DNA of 64,000 nucleotides from Xiphias gladius (Eukaryota; Chordata; Actinopteri; Istiophoriformes; Xiphiidae). The notes under the pieces are model-generated. The model saw nothing but the letters and a program-made list of their open reading frames with translations. It ran no database searches and had not been told where the DNA came from. The DNA is taken from positions 20,559,448 to 20,623,447 of the forward strand of contig NC_053403.1 of NCBI RefSeq assembly GCF_016859285.1. The letters run 5' to 3'. The position numbers and the translations under genes are program-made. Of the stretch, positions 24,955-38,489 are shown piece by piece; position 1 is the first letter of the stretch, and each line of letters starts with the position of its first letter.

Positions 24955-27617
24955 GCTCCATGGTTTAACTACCAAATTTACATATTAAAGCAAACAACGT
25001 GAAAAATAACAGGATATGGCATTCTACTAAACTGGAAGAACCCCGCTAAGCCTGGCATGATAGTCTTAAACCTTATAAGAATGCCCTCTTTAATGCCAGA
25101 GCAGCCTATTATTCCTCTTTATTAGAGCAAAATAAAAACAACCCCAGGTTTCTTTTTAGCACTGTAGCCAGGCTGACAAAGAGTCATAGCTCATTGGATT
25201 AATGTATTCCTATCGCACTTAGTAGTGACGACTTCATGAGCTTCATGATAAAATTCTAACTATTAGAGACAAAATTCACCACCTCGTGCCCTGGACGGGA
25301 ACCGATTTATCTTCAAAAAAAGGTAACTTAGAAACAGCGGTAAAACCTGACACATATTTATACTGTTTTTCTCCCATTAACCTTCACCAACTAACTTCAA
25401 TAATGTCTTCATCTAAACCATCAACTTGTCTCTTAGTCCCCATCCCATGTAGGCTACTTAAGGAAGTTTTACCCTTAGTTAGCACCTCTTTACTAGATAT
25501 AATCAGTCTGTCTTTATTAACTGGCTATGTACCACAGTCCTTTAAAGTAGCTGTAATTAAACATCTTCTTAAAAAGCCTATTCTTGATCCAGGTGTTTTA
25601 GCCAACTAAAGACCTATTTCTAACCTTCCCTTTCTCTTTAAGATCCTTCAGAAAGCTGTTGCTAACCTGTTGTGTGACTTTCTACATAATAATAGTTTAT
25701 TTGAGGATTTTAAGTCAGGATTTAGAGTGCATCATAGCACAGAGACAGCACTGGTGAAAGTAACAAATGATCTTCTAATGACATCGGACAAAGAACTTGT
25801 CTCTGTACTTGTCTTGTTAGATCTTAGAGCTGCATTTTACACTATTGACAATCACATCATATTTCAGAAACTGAAACATTTAATTGGCATTAAAGGAACC
25901 ACTCTAAGCTGGTTTAAGTCCTATCAGTTTGTGCACGTTAACAAAAAATCCTCCATATAATCAAAATTTAATCAGAGTTCCACGAGGTTCTGTGCTTGAA
26001 CCAATTCTATTCGCCCTATATATGCTCCCTTTAGGCAATATTATTAGGAAACACTCTTTAAACTTCCACTGTTATGCAGATGATACCCAATTGTACTTGT
26101 CAATGAAGCCTGAAGAGACCCATCAGTTATCTAAACTTCAAGCATGCCTTAGGGACATAAAGACCTGGATGACCAGCAACTTTCTGCTGTTAAACTCAGA
26201 CAAAACTGAAGTTATTGTATTTGACCCCCCAACACCTCAGAAATACATTATCTAATGATATATTTACTTTAGATTGCACCACCCTGGCCTCCAGCCCCAC
26301 TGTTAGGAATCCGGGAGTTCTCCTGAACTCCCACATAAAACAAACTTCAAGGACTGCCTTTTTTTTTTACATATGCTAAAATCAGGCACATCCTGTCTCA
26401 AAAAGATGAAGAAAAACAAGTCCATGCTTTTGTTACTTCTGGATTGCTGTATTATTGTAATTCCTTATTATCAGGCTGTCCCAACAATCCCTCTTCAGTT
26501 TATCCAGAATGCTGAAGCGCGAGTACTGACAGGAACTAGGAAAAGAGATCATATTTTTTCTGTGTTAGCATCACTGCATTGGCTCCCTGTAAAATCCAGA
26601 ATAGAATTTAAAATCCTCCTCCTCACCGAAAAAAGCCCTTAATGGTCAGGCACCATCATATTTCAAAGAGCTCATAGTACTCTATTACCCCACGAGGCAA
26701 CTGCGTTCCCAGAATGCAGGCTTACTTCTGATTCCTAGAATCTCCAAAAGTAGAATGGGAGGCAGAGCCTTCAGCTATCAGACTTTTCTACTGTGGAACC
26801 TTCTTCCAGTTTGGGTCTGGGAGGCAGACACCCTCTCCACATTTAAGAGCAGGCTTAAAACCTTCCTTTTTGAATAGGTTTATAGTTAGGGCTGGCACAG
26901 GCTTGTCTTTGACCATCCCCTAGTTATGACACTATAGGCCTAGACTGCCAGGGGACTTCCCATGATGCACCAAGCTCCTCTCTCCTCATTTCCCTCTCAA
27001 GCTATACGTATTTATATTTGATGAATGCTTGTTACTAACTTGGCTTCTGCTCTCTCCCGTAGTTTTGTTTTTTCTCGTCTCTTTCCTCTCTCCTCCTGTC
27101 ATTTTCTGCAGGAATTTCTGAGCTGCAGAGTCTGGATCTGAAACTACAAACCACCTACTGCCCCCATGATCCTGCTCAACACGCACTGTTTTAATTATTA
27201 TTATTATTATTATTATTATTGTTATTGTTATCATTAGCCCTGTTATTATAATTATTAGTTTTATTATTAATTGTATTATTATTATATATCTTTACTTATC
27301 TTTATGTGGAACCTGCATTGTGCTATGTTCTCTCTCTCTCTATCTCTCTCTCCCTCTCTCTCTCTCTCCCCTCTTTCTCTTTCCTCCCAATCGTTCGAGG
27401 CAGACCCACCATGAGTTAGATTCTGTTCAAGGTTTCTACCTGTTAAAAGGAAGTTTTTCCTTGCCACTGTTACTTATTGCTTGCTCATGGGGGAATGTTG
27501 GGTCTCAGTATATAAAAGTATAAAGAGTATGGTCTAGACCTCCTCAAAAGTGCCTGGAGATAACTTCTGTTTAGATTTGGCGCCATATAAATAAAATTGA
27601 ATTGAATGGAATTGAAC
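24955..27617 (+). mobile_element. 5'-truncated L2-clade LINE with reverse transcriptase remnant
   Basis: The plus strand carries ORF2 pieces in shifting frames. These are a connector region ([20 protein letters not shown]), then the RT start (CRLLKEVLPLVSTSLLDI, PISNLPFLFKILQKAV), the fingers/palm (FRVHHSTETALVKV, then the catalytic-site region with LVLLDLRAAFYTID), and the YADD motif at 26,073-26,084 ([13 protein letters not shown]). The C-terminal block with 'LQFIQNAEARVLTGTRKRDH' and SLHWLPVKSRIEFKILLL follows. The first catalytic Asp region reads DLRAAFYTID where families usually have DLSAAFDTVD. The endonuclease is missing. The 3' UTR ends in ATTGA repeats after 'cgccatataaataaaattga'. 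Simple repeats, (ATT)n at 27,187-27,300 and (CT)n at 27,327-27,372, lie in the 3' UTR. Confidence 0.85.
27187..27372. repeat. ATT-rich and CT microsatellites inside the L2 3' UTR
   Basis: Imperfect ATT repeats (27,187-27,300) are followed by a CT-rich run (27,327-27,372). Open frames reported on either strand here are products of the simple repeats. Confidence 0.8.
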
Positions 27618-27619
27618 TG

Positions 27620-29060
27620 CTCAAGCACTGATTAAAAACAGGCTGGCCATAATTTCTCTGAAAGGACTCAATTCATTAGCAGGTAACCTTCTTTTCCAAA
27701 GCTCACAGTTGTTTGTAATACAATGCTTTTGTGTTTGTGAAAGAATACCAAGAAATACTAACTCCTTCTAAGAAAACACTATGATGGAACACACCAGGAA
27801 TGCAGCAGATCTGGGCACCCCTTTAAAGCAGTGATAAATGTGAAGCAGTTCTTCAAGGTGTAAGGTGATGAAAGGCGTGGCAGAGGTCTGGCCTTGGTTT
27901 ATTATAGTGTGGTTGTCAGCCGATGGGCCTTGGTATTAGAGGGGAAATTTACTTTTCTTCAAGCGCACATCTGTATTTCAGGCCAATGAATGGACTGAAC
28001 TAATGCAGAATGGTTTGTTCAGACTTCTTCAATTCTTCTTCAATCCCTATGAATTACAGAGATCCCCAAGTCTCTGTCAGTTATCACTGACACAGTTAAT
28101 TGTTTCTCCTATCCTCACATAATAACATTACAGTCTCCAATTAACTTCTTTTCAAGAGATGCCAAAAATCGATGTTTGGTTTTGTGCCTGGGACAGCAAT
28201 ATGAACCCATATATTAATTTGTAATTTGTAGCACCAGTCAGTATTTTATCAGGTCTTCTTTAATACTATTTAGCATCTGTACTCTATTCGAATTTTCTCA
28301 CAGGAGCCATAAATCAAGTGAGACTTGGAAAGACTTCAACATTATGAAACAATATCTGATGTTTTTGTACCCTGACATTATAGGTTGACATGTTCCATTT
28401 AGCCACCAGCTATAGAAGCATGATTAATTCAAATCACATGGCTAAACTGAAATGAAATAGTTCAGTTCTCGCATGAAAAGCAGTATGAGTTGGTTTTGGC
28501 TGACAAAATTAGGTATAGAATTGTACAGAATTGGTTATACAATGGAAATATAATTATACTGTATATAAAAACAAATTACAGACCCATGACTGACACAGTA
28601 GAGGAGTCTCTGAGGTTGGAGTGTATATAAAATTCAAATGGAGCCCAAATGCTGGAACTGCTTATACTGTGTTGTAAATCCAAATTCCCAGAATTCCCTG
28701 CCAGACCACTTGAGAACACAGCAAAATTTTTAGCACAGACTGAAGAATAAAAAGATGAGAAAAACAGAATCATAGGGGAATTGTTTTGTTTCTTTTCTTC
28801 TTTTTTCTCTTTTCACAGTTTTTTCACTCTTAATACCCTCCACTTCTCTCTGTTAGTCTTTGCAAGATTTTGAATCTAACCATAAATAGACTGAACTTTT
28901 TATAGTCCATATTGCCATTCTTTATTTTCATCTCTGTCCATAGCTATCCACTTACTGACAAGAGCTCATACAGTGTATCTGATTTACTGCTAAAATTGTG
29001 TGGCATCCTATCACACAGTAACCAATGTCTGAAATATTTGCTTAAAGTTACATTAATTGA
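27620..29060. other. intergenic, no gene seen
   Basis: No exon or recognised repeat. Confidence 0.45.
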
Positions 29061-29061
29061 T

Positions 29062-30200
29062 ATTTTGGCCACTTGGAGGCAATGGAACAAGCTGCAAACA
29101 AAACACTGACAAATTATCACCTTATAAAGCTGATATGGCAAAAGTGATAGTGTAGCAGTTGTGTACCTTCCTCTTGCATAGTGTAATGAATGAGACAAAA
29201 ACTGGCACTTTTGGCTTCAACTAGCTGTTTATTCTGGTAACAACAAACTGAAATTTGGTCTCTTTGTGATACCAAGCTCCACCCCCCCCCAAAAAAAAAG
29301 TAAAAAAATAGATTTGTAAGTGGTTTCTTACAAAGCTATATGAGTCATGAAAACAAGCTAACAAAGTCACTTTACAACAAATTTGTCTTGGCCAATATAG
29401 TCACAGAAGGATTTGATGTGATAATTGGAAGACTTCTTTAACACACGACATACATAAATCAATACATAAATAAACAAAAAGAAACTTCCCAATGTATTTT
29501 AACTGCACTTATTACAGTTTTACCAACAATAGTGAGCAGATACAGGAGACTGGTAACAGAGGTTGGTGTGCACCTTGCAAGTCTTCAGGGGCCCCCTGGA
29601 GGTCACCCATGATACACACAGCAGACCAGTCCCAGTGGAAAAATTAATATACATACATGAAGTATATCCATATACAGTGATAAAAACAAGTACTTGCAAG
29701 TGGAATAATTAACTTTGCTATAATAACATAATGTTACTTATTTACACATCCATCAGGGTGACATTACCATTTATTTGGAGTTGTGTTTCTGGCCACCTTA
29801 TGAATGTAGGTCCAATATTCATTCTCATTCTAGATCTGTTTCAGTCACTAAATTTTGAGGGAAATAATGTATCTGTCTCTAGCTGCTAAATGTGCCACTT
29901 GGCACTCAGCAGCTGGCAGGTAACTTTGCCCCCTTTGGTGCAGGTCAGGTTTATCAGAGCTTTTCCACTGAAAACAGATGTCTGCCACTATTTGAAATGA
30001 TGCTAATGAGAGTGTTGAGACTGGACCAAATCAGTAAAGTCGCAGGCCATGAAACCAAACCACTATGAGCTGAAAGATACTAAAATGCTCCTCAAAGCAG
30101 ATGAGAAATGCTAAGTTAGGTAATAAATCTTTGTCAGTTCATTACTACGATCACTACGATAGGCTCCTTTCACATTACATGTTTGATCCATTCTAAACAT
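29062..30200. repeat. dispersed repeat family A, copy 4, interrupted
   Basis: The first block at 29,062-29,150 reads 'ttggccacttggaggcaatg', 'gaacaagctgcaaac', 'cttataaagctgatatggca'. The second at about 29,735-30,200 has 'ttacttatttacacatcca', 'ggagttgtgtttctggccac', 'atgaatgtaggtccaatatt', 'agctgctaaatg' and 'gaaagatactaaaatgctcc'. Roughly 580 bases between them have no match in the other copies. Confidence 0.55.
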
Positions 30201-30209
30201 AAAAACATT

Positions 30210-33200
30210 GATCGTAGCAGCTACAGTAAAAAAAAAGATATAATCACCGACTTTGTGAGAGTGCCCTCCAAATCTCCAGATTTCCTCTTCGTTCACTGTT
30301 CATGTTTAGAAACTCATCACAGTTCACAGCTGAGGTTTAACTTCTCTCACAGCTACTAGGCAAGAGGTTAACGGTAGCAATAGACAGAGGGTAAAATTTT
30401 GTTAAATGAGCCATGACAGTAGCCCCAAAAACACATGCTCAGTCTTAAGAAGAAAAGACCTTGTGCATCCCCTGGAGAAAATGTCAAACCTATTTGCCAG
30501 ATTGGGTCAAAGGCAGCCCCAGTCTGACCCTGACTCTTTGTTTGTTCAGTGGGTCACCACCTGGATCTGTTTTTAAATTTGGCTGCTGGCTTAAAATATG
30601 CCTTTGTTACAGTAGGGGGAGGCTTGTTACAGTAGGGGGAGGCTGAAGTCATTTATTAAACAGGTGGGGGGAAACAAGTTGACAGGCCAGTTAGGTGTGT
30701 TTGATAGTTGGAGCCATTGTTTTATGTATTTGCTTCTCTTTCTCTGTCATTTAACAATTTTGTTTTTCTGTCTCAGTCTTTTTGTCTTTCTCTTGCTCCC
30801 CTGTTGTTCAGAGGTCACTTGCCCTGGTTATTTGTCTCTTGGTAGAAGAGCAGAGAACAAAGATAAGTGTCTCAGTGGGGAGGTGCCTATCTTTTAGCCT
30901 TTCACTGATCTGCTCTTCTGTGCATCTTTTAAAACACATTACACATGCCTTGAGTCCCTCTCCAGACCCTCAATCACACACAGAGGTGATCTCTTACTAA
31001 CTGATTAGCCTAATTTATTAACCTACAATACACATGTAGTTATCCTAAAAAAACACAAACTTGCAAACCCCTCCCAGTGTTGAAGGCACCTAAAATCAGT
31101 TAGCAAGGAAGAAGAGCAGGTTTTTAAAGCTTGATTAGATTGTTTATTATGTTATTAGGTTAAAGCCATTCAAGCAGCTGTTGTTTTCAGGGAAAATTCT
31201 TTGATAAACCCACTACATGCCCAGCACTAAGCAGCAGACAGAGAAAGTTAGTGACTAGTTGGTTAACACATTGTGTTAGGGACACTACTTGAAGTTCGGT
31301 GTTTGAGTTACAACCTTGTCACAACTTAATTTCTTTAACTATATCATGTTGTGGAATTTTGGTAAAAAATGGCTAAATCTAACTGATATGATCTAACTAA
31401 TGAATCACAAAGGAAGTGCTTGTGAGGTACAGTACTGTCTGCAAAAGGGTGAACAAATCCACCCCAAAATTTAAGGTATTTAAAAAAACCTTTTGACTTT
31501 GATTTTACATATACATATATCAGTTTTCCATAACTTCCCCTGGCACGGTGTTAATTTAGTGAGTTTTATCAGTCACAACAAAAGTGTTACACTGTGCAAT
31601 AGCTGCAACTAGTATAGTATAGTAGAAGTAAGTCAGTGAGAAAATGTAGCAATTCCAAAGGTAAATGTTTACTAATCCAAAATGCTAAATCTAGTAATTT
31701 GTTTAATATTTTGATTAAAAAATATATAATTAGAGTAGAAAGTAAGAATGAAAAAGTAATTAGGAGCACATGAGCACTTTTTGATATAATTTAACAAGTC
31801 ATATTTGTATTTCATGGTTTTTAAAGTTCTCTTCAATTAAATCAAAAGTTATTGGAGAAGGCTGAATATTTAAGCTAATTCTGAACATTTATAACATTCC
31901 ATTGTAAAATACTTGAGGACAGCAATTTATAGCTATAATAACAGTGGCTGCTACATTTACACACAACTTAGTCCAAGTTATCCATCGCAAAGTTTGTAAA
32001 TCTGACTGAAATCCCTCTGGCAATTTTCACAGTTTTCAGTGAATTCAAAACAGCGTTTTGTGCATTTCAAGCTGATGTTATGCTCAGCACATTTTAAAAT
32101 AATTTCAGCAAACGCAGTGTTATTATAAGGTCACAAAAACCACCATAAAATAATGCATTTTACAACACATTCCTGCATCACTTGAGTATTTTATTCTTAC
32201 ATAATTTTGTATGTAGCAAATACAGTATAATTATATGTATTTCCCTTAATGCTACTGGTGACTACAAGTGACAGTTACACTTTGGCTGAGTCATATGAAA
32301 TGTGTGAGGCAAATTGGTGTTTAAATTGTACAGTACTGTATATCTGTAATTATACTGTCATTGTGCATAATAATGACTACATCAAGAAATATTTTTGCAG
32401 TGGATGCTGTAACTGTAGTGGGGTAATTCAGATCATTGTCTCAATAATGAAGCAAGCAGTGGCATCCAGGCAGCAGAGGGTGACAGAACACTACACCCGT
32501 AAAACTTTAGTTTACTTCAGATTAGTTCAGAAACACAGGTGGAAGCAATACAAGCTCATGTGGACGGCGGTTTACATTGCCAACATTTGGACCCATTAGT
32601 TAAAGTGAAATTAACAGGTTTCTTAAAAAAGTTTCTTCAGAAAAATGCAAAAGTAGTTCATTTAAAATGTAGTCAGAGTAAAACTATGGAGTTTCTTCTT
32701 CTTTACTCCTGTATGTCTTTCCCTCTCTCCACTTATGGAGACACATGTCATCTGCATTAACAGTTACATCTTCATTCTCTGAACACCATGAAATCAACAC
32801 TGTCAGTGCTTCCACTCCACATGATGATCATTTGCAGACACAGGAGCAACATTAGTCAAGCTTCAGTGAGTGTCAGATTATTCATGTTCAATGAAAACCA
32901 AAAATTAAACTCTGTCTCTTTACATGATAAAACCCAATTTGGATACACAGTAAGTACTGTGTTCCCAGTAGTAACTGATGTAGTTAACGTATTTTATACC
33001 AAAAGAAACATAACTGTGATTGGCCAGAGGATGGCACCACCACTAGACTATTTGTGACGATGTAAAATGAAACAATGCCTCTCTCCTGTCATAACTGTGT
33101 TTTCTCACTAAGGCACTATGAATTTTAAAATTTGAATTATATAATTTCTCGGACAGAACATTTTCAACAGCTCTCACTCAAAGTATAACTGAAGTACACA

Positions 33201-34300
33201 TGACAGCCACTGACTTTGTTCCCAGGTCTTTACAGTGTCTTCACAGTGTCTGCAAGTTATTAATCTGAGCACGTAAACAAAATATATTTTGCAGAATGCA
33301 GAATACATATACAGAACAACTGTATATAGTTGAGTATCTACAGTGTGTCTAGGTAAAATGTAACACCTTCCTTCCAAGTATAAAGTCTTACTGGGATATA
33401 GGCTTGAAAGACACAATTAATTGATATTCTTGCTCCAGAACACATCTACAGTATTAAGCATTGTTGGGGATGGCTGGCTGCCCGTACAGACCAAAAATGT
33501 TTTATTCATGCAAACATACAAAATCATACTTCAATGCAGACACATAATTATGCTGGCAGTTATTAACTTCTTTCTCACTGTACTTGTCAGTTCCTTGTTC
33601 CCATGGTAATAGACTGAAGTGTAACATGCAGACACTGAAGTCTGTACAGTAGACAAGGTCAAGACAATTGTACTTGCAATGGTAAAAAAAAAAAATCTCC
33701 TGTGGAACCTTTTTGATATGCTTTTTGTTGATTATGATCAAATTGTGTTAAATCTAAATGATGGATTGTGCCCTGAATTTAAAGCATGCTTTTTTTTCCT
33801 CTCTGTTAATGGAGCATTTATGCAAACTAAATTCTGAAGGCGTTCATAGGAGACCTAAACCATTTATCCCAGTTTCAGCTGAGCTATACACTATTTAAGC
33901 CAAACTCTTCTATAGTTTAGGAAAAAAGGGATAACACTTCACGTTGTGTAGAAGTGGGTGAACTTGCTTTGTTTCCCCTTAATACCAAAGCTCTGCCTAT
34001 CAATATCAATGCTAGTAAAAGCCATTCAGCTTAGATCACGCCGTAGAGTGTTTTGCCAGTAATCTAATGGCCCTACAATGGACACCTCCACAAGCACAGA
34101 CATGCACACACTCAGTTCGTATATTGACAAAACTTATTCACAGATGCACATACACTCTGTAAGGCCAGTAGTTAGATGGGATGATCTCATCATGAGACAT
34201 TGAGAGATGATGTCAGATTTTAGATCTGCCACTAAGCTACTGTAACTATTATGTTTTTACAGGCCATAAGGGTTTGCAGTGTAGGAGTGGGTTGTGTGCC
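30210..34300. other. intergenic, no gene seen
   Basis: A 20-bp tandem duplication ('ttgttacagtagggggaggc' twice) lies near 30,605-30,643. Otherwise the sequence is AT-rich and single-copy within this window. No exon with splice context was identified. The open frames here look random. Confidence 0.45.
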
Positions 34301-34302
34301 TA

Positions 34303-34306
<4 letters not shown>

Positions 34307-34377
<71 letters not shown>
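34307..34377. repeat. (TG)n microsatellite
   Basis: About 35 uninterrupted TG units. The poly-His/Thr and Cys/Val open frames across it are artefacts. Confidence 0.98.
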
Positions 34378-34379
<2 letters not shown>

Positions 34380-36115
34380 ACAAGAAATTTGGATTCTGGT
34401 CTTGTCTGGTCTGGTCTTTTAGACATATATTTAAAAGGCATTATAATATAGAGAGTCTAACCAGGGTATCAGCTAATCTTCATCTGTTTTCCTTAAATTT
34501 ATTCAAATCTAAATTTGAGCCCTCAGTTTTGTGGGTCTGCAGAGATTTCAGGACCTGATTTGTCCATTTGTCTCCCTCATCCCAATATTCAGCTACTTTC
34601 ATGTTCTGTAAAGTGTGTGATTCTTCATCCTGCATCCTCAGAGCTTTTTTTAATCCAATCTCTCCTCCCAATTCATCCCATTGGTGTTCTCAGGATGCTC
34701 AACTGTTTAATTTGGTCTTCCCTCCTTATATTCTTCTGGTCTGGTCTTCTGTCTTACCTTTGTTCTCCCAGAATCACTGAATTAATCTGTTTGATCTTAT
34801 TTCCTCATCCATTCTCCTCCTCACCCTGTCCTCCTCTCACTCTTTCGCTCCTCTTTTTTTCTCTCCCTCCCAAGTGATCTTATTTCTAGGATGTGTGCAA
34901 TGTTTAACACACGTGCTCTTACCATCAGGAGTGGCTGGGGAGAGGAGGGGAGAGGAGAGGAGACAGCGACAACAGGACACACCCTAATATGACCTCATGC
35001 ATATCTCTCTCTTCTTTTGTTGAAAGCTCTTTCATCTCATGTGCCTGTGGACAGCAAGGTGACATTATGTTAGCTGTGTGAGCTCAATACCCGATTAGAG
35101 GGTGGCAACAACAGATTTGTCACTTTATCTCTGCTTTTCTTCAGTCTTTGTCCTCGATCCTCCAGCAATGTGTTTTGCTCCAGAGTCCCTCAGGTATGAC
35201 AGTAGGTCAATAACTGAGGCATGGAAGTCACCCATTAGGAAAAAGAAATATTCTAGTTAAATGTTGTTTTTTTAAAGGGCACTTAAGCAGTCAGAGCAAA
35301 AAGAACAGAGTTGAACAACTGTCTGTCATTTCAAATGGTCTTCCGATACCAGAAGACACTGGTTACCAGTGTTGAGCAGCAATGCATTACCTGGCATTCA
35401 GACCAAAATCAACCCTGAGTTATAATAACACAGGGGGTGGCATGGTGGGGGTGTGCTGTTTCATGTGCCAAGTGTGAAATATGATGTTACTCAACAGATC
35501 CATGAATTGAAGGCTTCACGAAGGCTTAAAATTGTCTTATTTACACGTTGTGTGGCTTTAGCCAGCTCGCTAATGCCGCTGCTAAGCCTACATACAGGAA
35601 CCAATTGGGTTTGTTGGTTTTGGAGAACGTTTGAAACCCTCCCCTTCACTGTGAGGACAAGACTTGTTTGGTGCTGTGTGCAGTCACCAGGGCTAACGGT
35701 AAGCTAGCTCTTGATAGTCAGTAATGGTACCTTTTTTGAAACTTTGCCGAATAACAACTTGCTATTGAGTAATTAGTAAAGTAGGCTAACTCAGTTTTCC
35801 AGTGAGTAATGTGTAAGGACGAATTTATTACATTTTTCAAATTCTTTGCCCAACACTCCTGGCTACACAATGACATGTCTGCTTTTAGATTTTTGCAGTT
35901 GTAAATAAACTACATGTGGTTTACTGTAAATGTTAGTAACATTGAATGAAATCTCCAATGTTAATAGAGAATACACATGAACCTAAAAAAACCAATTGCA
36001 GTGTGCTTGTCTGTAAGCCTTATAACAGAGGGATGTTCAGGATAAAAATGAAATATGAGAGGCATTTGCTAACACAGTCACCATGATTATCATAGCTAAA
36101 AACGTCCACTGAAAA
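34380..36115. other. intergenic, no gene seen
   Basis: A pyrimidine-rich stretch lies at about 34,560-34,870. The frame at 35,453-35,707 has no recognisable domain. Confidence 0.45.
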
Positions 36116-36119
36116 CAAT

Positions 36120-36425
36120 GAACTGAAAATGATAAAGACTATTATAATCTAATTATCTTTAAATATGTTTTTCAATTAACTAATTACTTTTTCATTCTAC
36201 TATTTGTAATGTCCAAAAACTGGAAAAAATGAAAAATGTGTCTTTGTGTTTGTTTTGCCGAACCAATTGTCCAAAGCCCCAAGGTGTTCAATGTACAGTA
36301 ACAGAAAACTGAGAAAAATCATATCTGAGAAGCTAAAAACAGAGGATGCTTGCCTTTTTTCTCTATAAATATGAATTAATGACTTAAATTAATTATTAAT
36401 CATTAATGAAAAAACTTGACTAGCT
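36120..36425. repeat. dispersed repeat family D, copy 2
   Basis: Contains 'aattaactaattactttttc', 'tgtccaaaaactggaaaaaa', 'gccgaaccaattgtccaaagc', 'gagaagctaaaaacagagga' and a tail of 'aattaattattaatcatt', following the block order of the family seen at 2.65-2.95 kb. The two copies are well diverged. Confidence 0.45.
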
Positions 36426-36715
36426 GGGTGACCAGCCAGCTTTGTGGTAGCAACATTTATACAGTAAATTGAAAACAGGCACATTTGAACTGGAGTTGGA
36501 TATAAATCTGATGTTCAGCCAAACTTTAGATTGAAGCCAAATAGGTTGTAGTAGTGAATGCAAGTATTTCTAGCATTAACAGTAGTCACAGTAAGAAATA
36601 TTTGGTATGATAAACTGCGTGTGCTTCACATTGGAAAAGGTTCCTACTTCTTGTATTTACAGTTTGGATCTAAATAATTTAGTGTGCTTGCTGCCTAGCT
36701 AGCCCCCTGCTGAGA

Positions 36716-36733
36716 TGTGCGTGCGCACGCACA
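36716..36733. repeat. 18-bp perfect palindrome of alternating purine/pyrimidine
   Basis: 'tgtgcgtgcgcacgcaca' is a perfect inverted repeat of alternating purine and pyrimidine, a Z-DNA-prone sequence. It lies about 230 bp upstream of the first CCAAT element of the putative stmn4 promoter. A 21-bp imperfect tandem duplication ('cacagactaccaatcttcacc') follows at about 36,740-36,782. Confidence 0.8.
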
Positions 36734-36949
36734 CAAGCACACACAGACTACCTATCTTCACCACAGACTACCAATCTTCACCAATTTCTCACAGTAATTC
36801 ACTAAACTCTCTCCCATGCCTAATATACATACACGCACTCACACTCACATAATCATAATCTTAATCAGACTCCTGCGCCATATAATAAAACAGCGACTCT
36901 ACCACCCAACCTGCAGTACAACACAGACAACGAAGGATGCACACCCCAT

Positions 36950-37049
36950 CCTCCCTCTTTCATCCCATTGGCCGAGAGGCTTGGATGCTGGCAGTATCTG
37001 AGACCAATGAGATATCTCCAAGGTGATGTCATCGAGGCAGCATTGATGC
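36950..37049 (+). promoter_or_regulatory. stmn4: putative stmn4 promoter with CCAAT and CRE-like elements
   Basis: An inverted CCAAT box (CCATTGGC, 36,965-36,972), a forward CCAAT (37,004-37,008) and a CRE-like TGATGTCA (37,024-37,031) are packed in 70 bp. They lie just upstream of a CpG-containing stretch that ends in a strong donor. The region is more GC-rich than its AT-rich surroundings. Assignment to stmn4 is by position: it is the only upstream candidate on the plus strand. There is no transcript evidence. Confidence 0.45.
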
Positions 37050-37143
37050 TTTTGCTCAGCGCCTGTATCCGTGCAGCCAGACGGGGGTAACCGTAGCCAC
37101 CGGTCCAAACTATCAGCAGCAGAGAAGACAGTGATAGAGGGGG
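37050..37143 (+). other. stmn4: candidate 5' untranslated exon of stmn4
   Basis: A CpG-containing segment with no open frame ends in GGG|gtaagtc, a near-consensus donor at 37,144. The first coding exon of stmn4 has its own acceptor 50 bases before the ATG, so at least one upstream non-coding exon must exist. This is the best candidate. The exon start is not determined. Confidence 0.45.
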
Positions 37144-38485
37144 GTAAGTCTGCAGCTCTCACATCACAAAACACACAGTTCCACACATCAGCATTTCCCT
37201 TGTGCCGCGTAGGGTTTTCTCAAGGTTAAGTTTTATTGCATAACTGAATGTTGCCTGCCTGTTCGTGTTTGCAAGTGTGTCAGTACGGTGTAGTGGGGCG
37301 AGGGGGAGGATAGTGATGATGCAGTGGTTCCTGCTGACAGGAAAGTAGGAAAGAGAGAGAGGGAGAGAACTCGGTGCACCTAAACAGTATGATGTGTAAT
37401 GCGTGTCTTTTATTATCGATCCTCTATATGTAAATATGCATCTTTGTGTCAGCGTACTTGATCAACTGCACTAAATATTTTGGGAGGGAGAGATACAAAG
37501 AGAGTGGAAGAGGAAACTAGGGAGTTTGTATGTGGCAAAAAGGTGTGTATGTGCATACGTCAGAGAAAGAAGTGTAAGAGAGACATGGTATAATAAAAAG
37601 AAAAAAAAGGTGGTTAATAGTTTATAAAAGCTCCTATTTGACTAATATTTTGATTGGTTTCGAACATGAAAAGTGTCTATCATATCAGTTTCATCTTTAG
37701 CTGTACAACATAACAGATTCATTATTGTGTATGTATAGTGCCTTTTTAAGGTATTAGGTAAGAACAGAAAGGCAAAAGCACAGGACATATGTGAACTTTT
37801 GTTGAACACCTAATAACCACTTTCCAATGAGAAATCAGAATATTACACTCACAATAGTGTTAAAGATCATCAGATGGTGTTTCTGGATTGATGTAAATAT
37901 GAGGTTATATTTATAATGTTCTGTTTATTTTTCATGCAAGAATAAAAAACATATACAGTATGTAGTACATTAAATACTGCACGAATTAAGTTAATAAGAA
38001 AAAAAACTTCCACTTCTTGTAAAGTCAAGGTACATCTAGGACATTTAAGGTATCAGTGATCTGTATTGTATGTGAGATATACACAAGACATCCACTTTTA
38101 GAAAATTTGATATCCGCTCGAGCGGAATGGCTGCTGACACTACTGAAAGCAAAACTACTCAGCAAAGAATTTATGCCCTCAAGGGAAAAAAACAAAACTA
38201 GTCTCATCACTTTGCTACAGCCAATACCAAGTTGGCTGGCTTAGCACAAAGACTGGAAATGGGAAAACAGCTATCTCTGACCAACATCTGAACAACATCT
38301 ACCCACCAATACCTTTTAAATTCACAAATTAACAAATTATATCTCATTTGTTTACAGTAATACATACAAAGATGGAAGTATGAAAACAAGAATTTGTCTT
38401 TTTATGGGGTATGTGCCAGATTAAGACTGTGTCTGAAATCACCCCCTTTTTCACTCATTCACTTCTCTCTATGCAACAAACACTA
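37144..38485 (+). other. putative first intron of stmn4, no other gene seen
   Basis: AT-rich sequence. If the exon at 37.1 kb is right, the intron runs to 41,867 and also contains the Tc1, family B and SINE copies listed separately. Confidence 0.4.
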
Positions 38486-38489
38486 TAGT

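Noticed and set aside
34232..34558. His/Thr and Cys/Val-rich frames
   Set aside because: Generated by the TG microsatellite.
37054..37085. Full RE1/NRSF silencer near the stmn4 first exon
   Set aside because: Only one half site resembles the consensus; the second half is absent at usual spacing.
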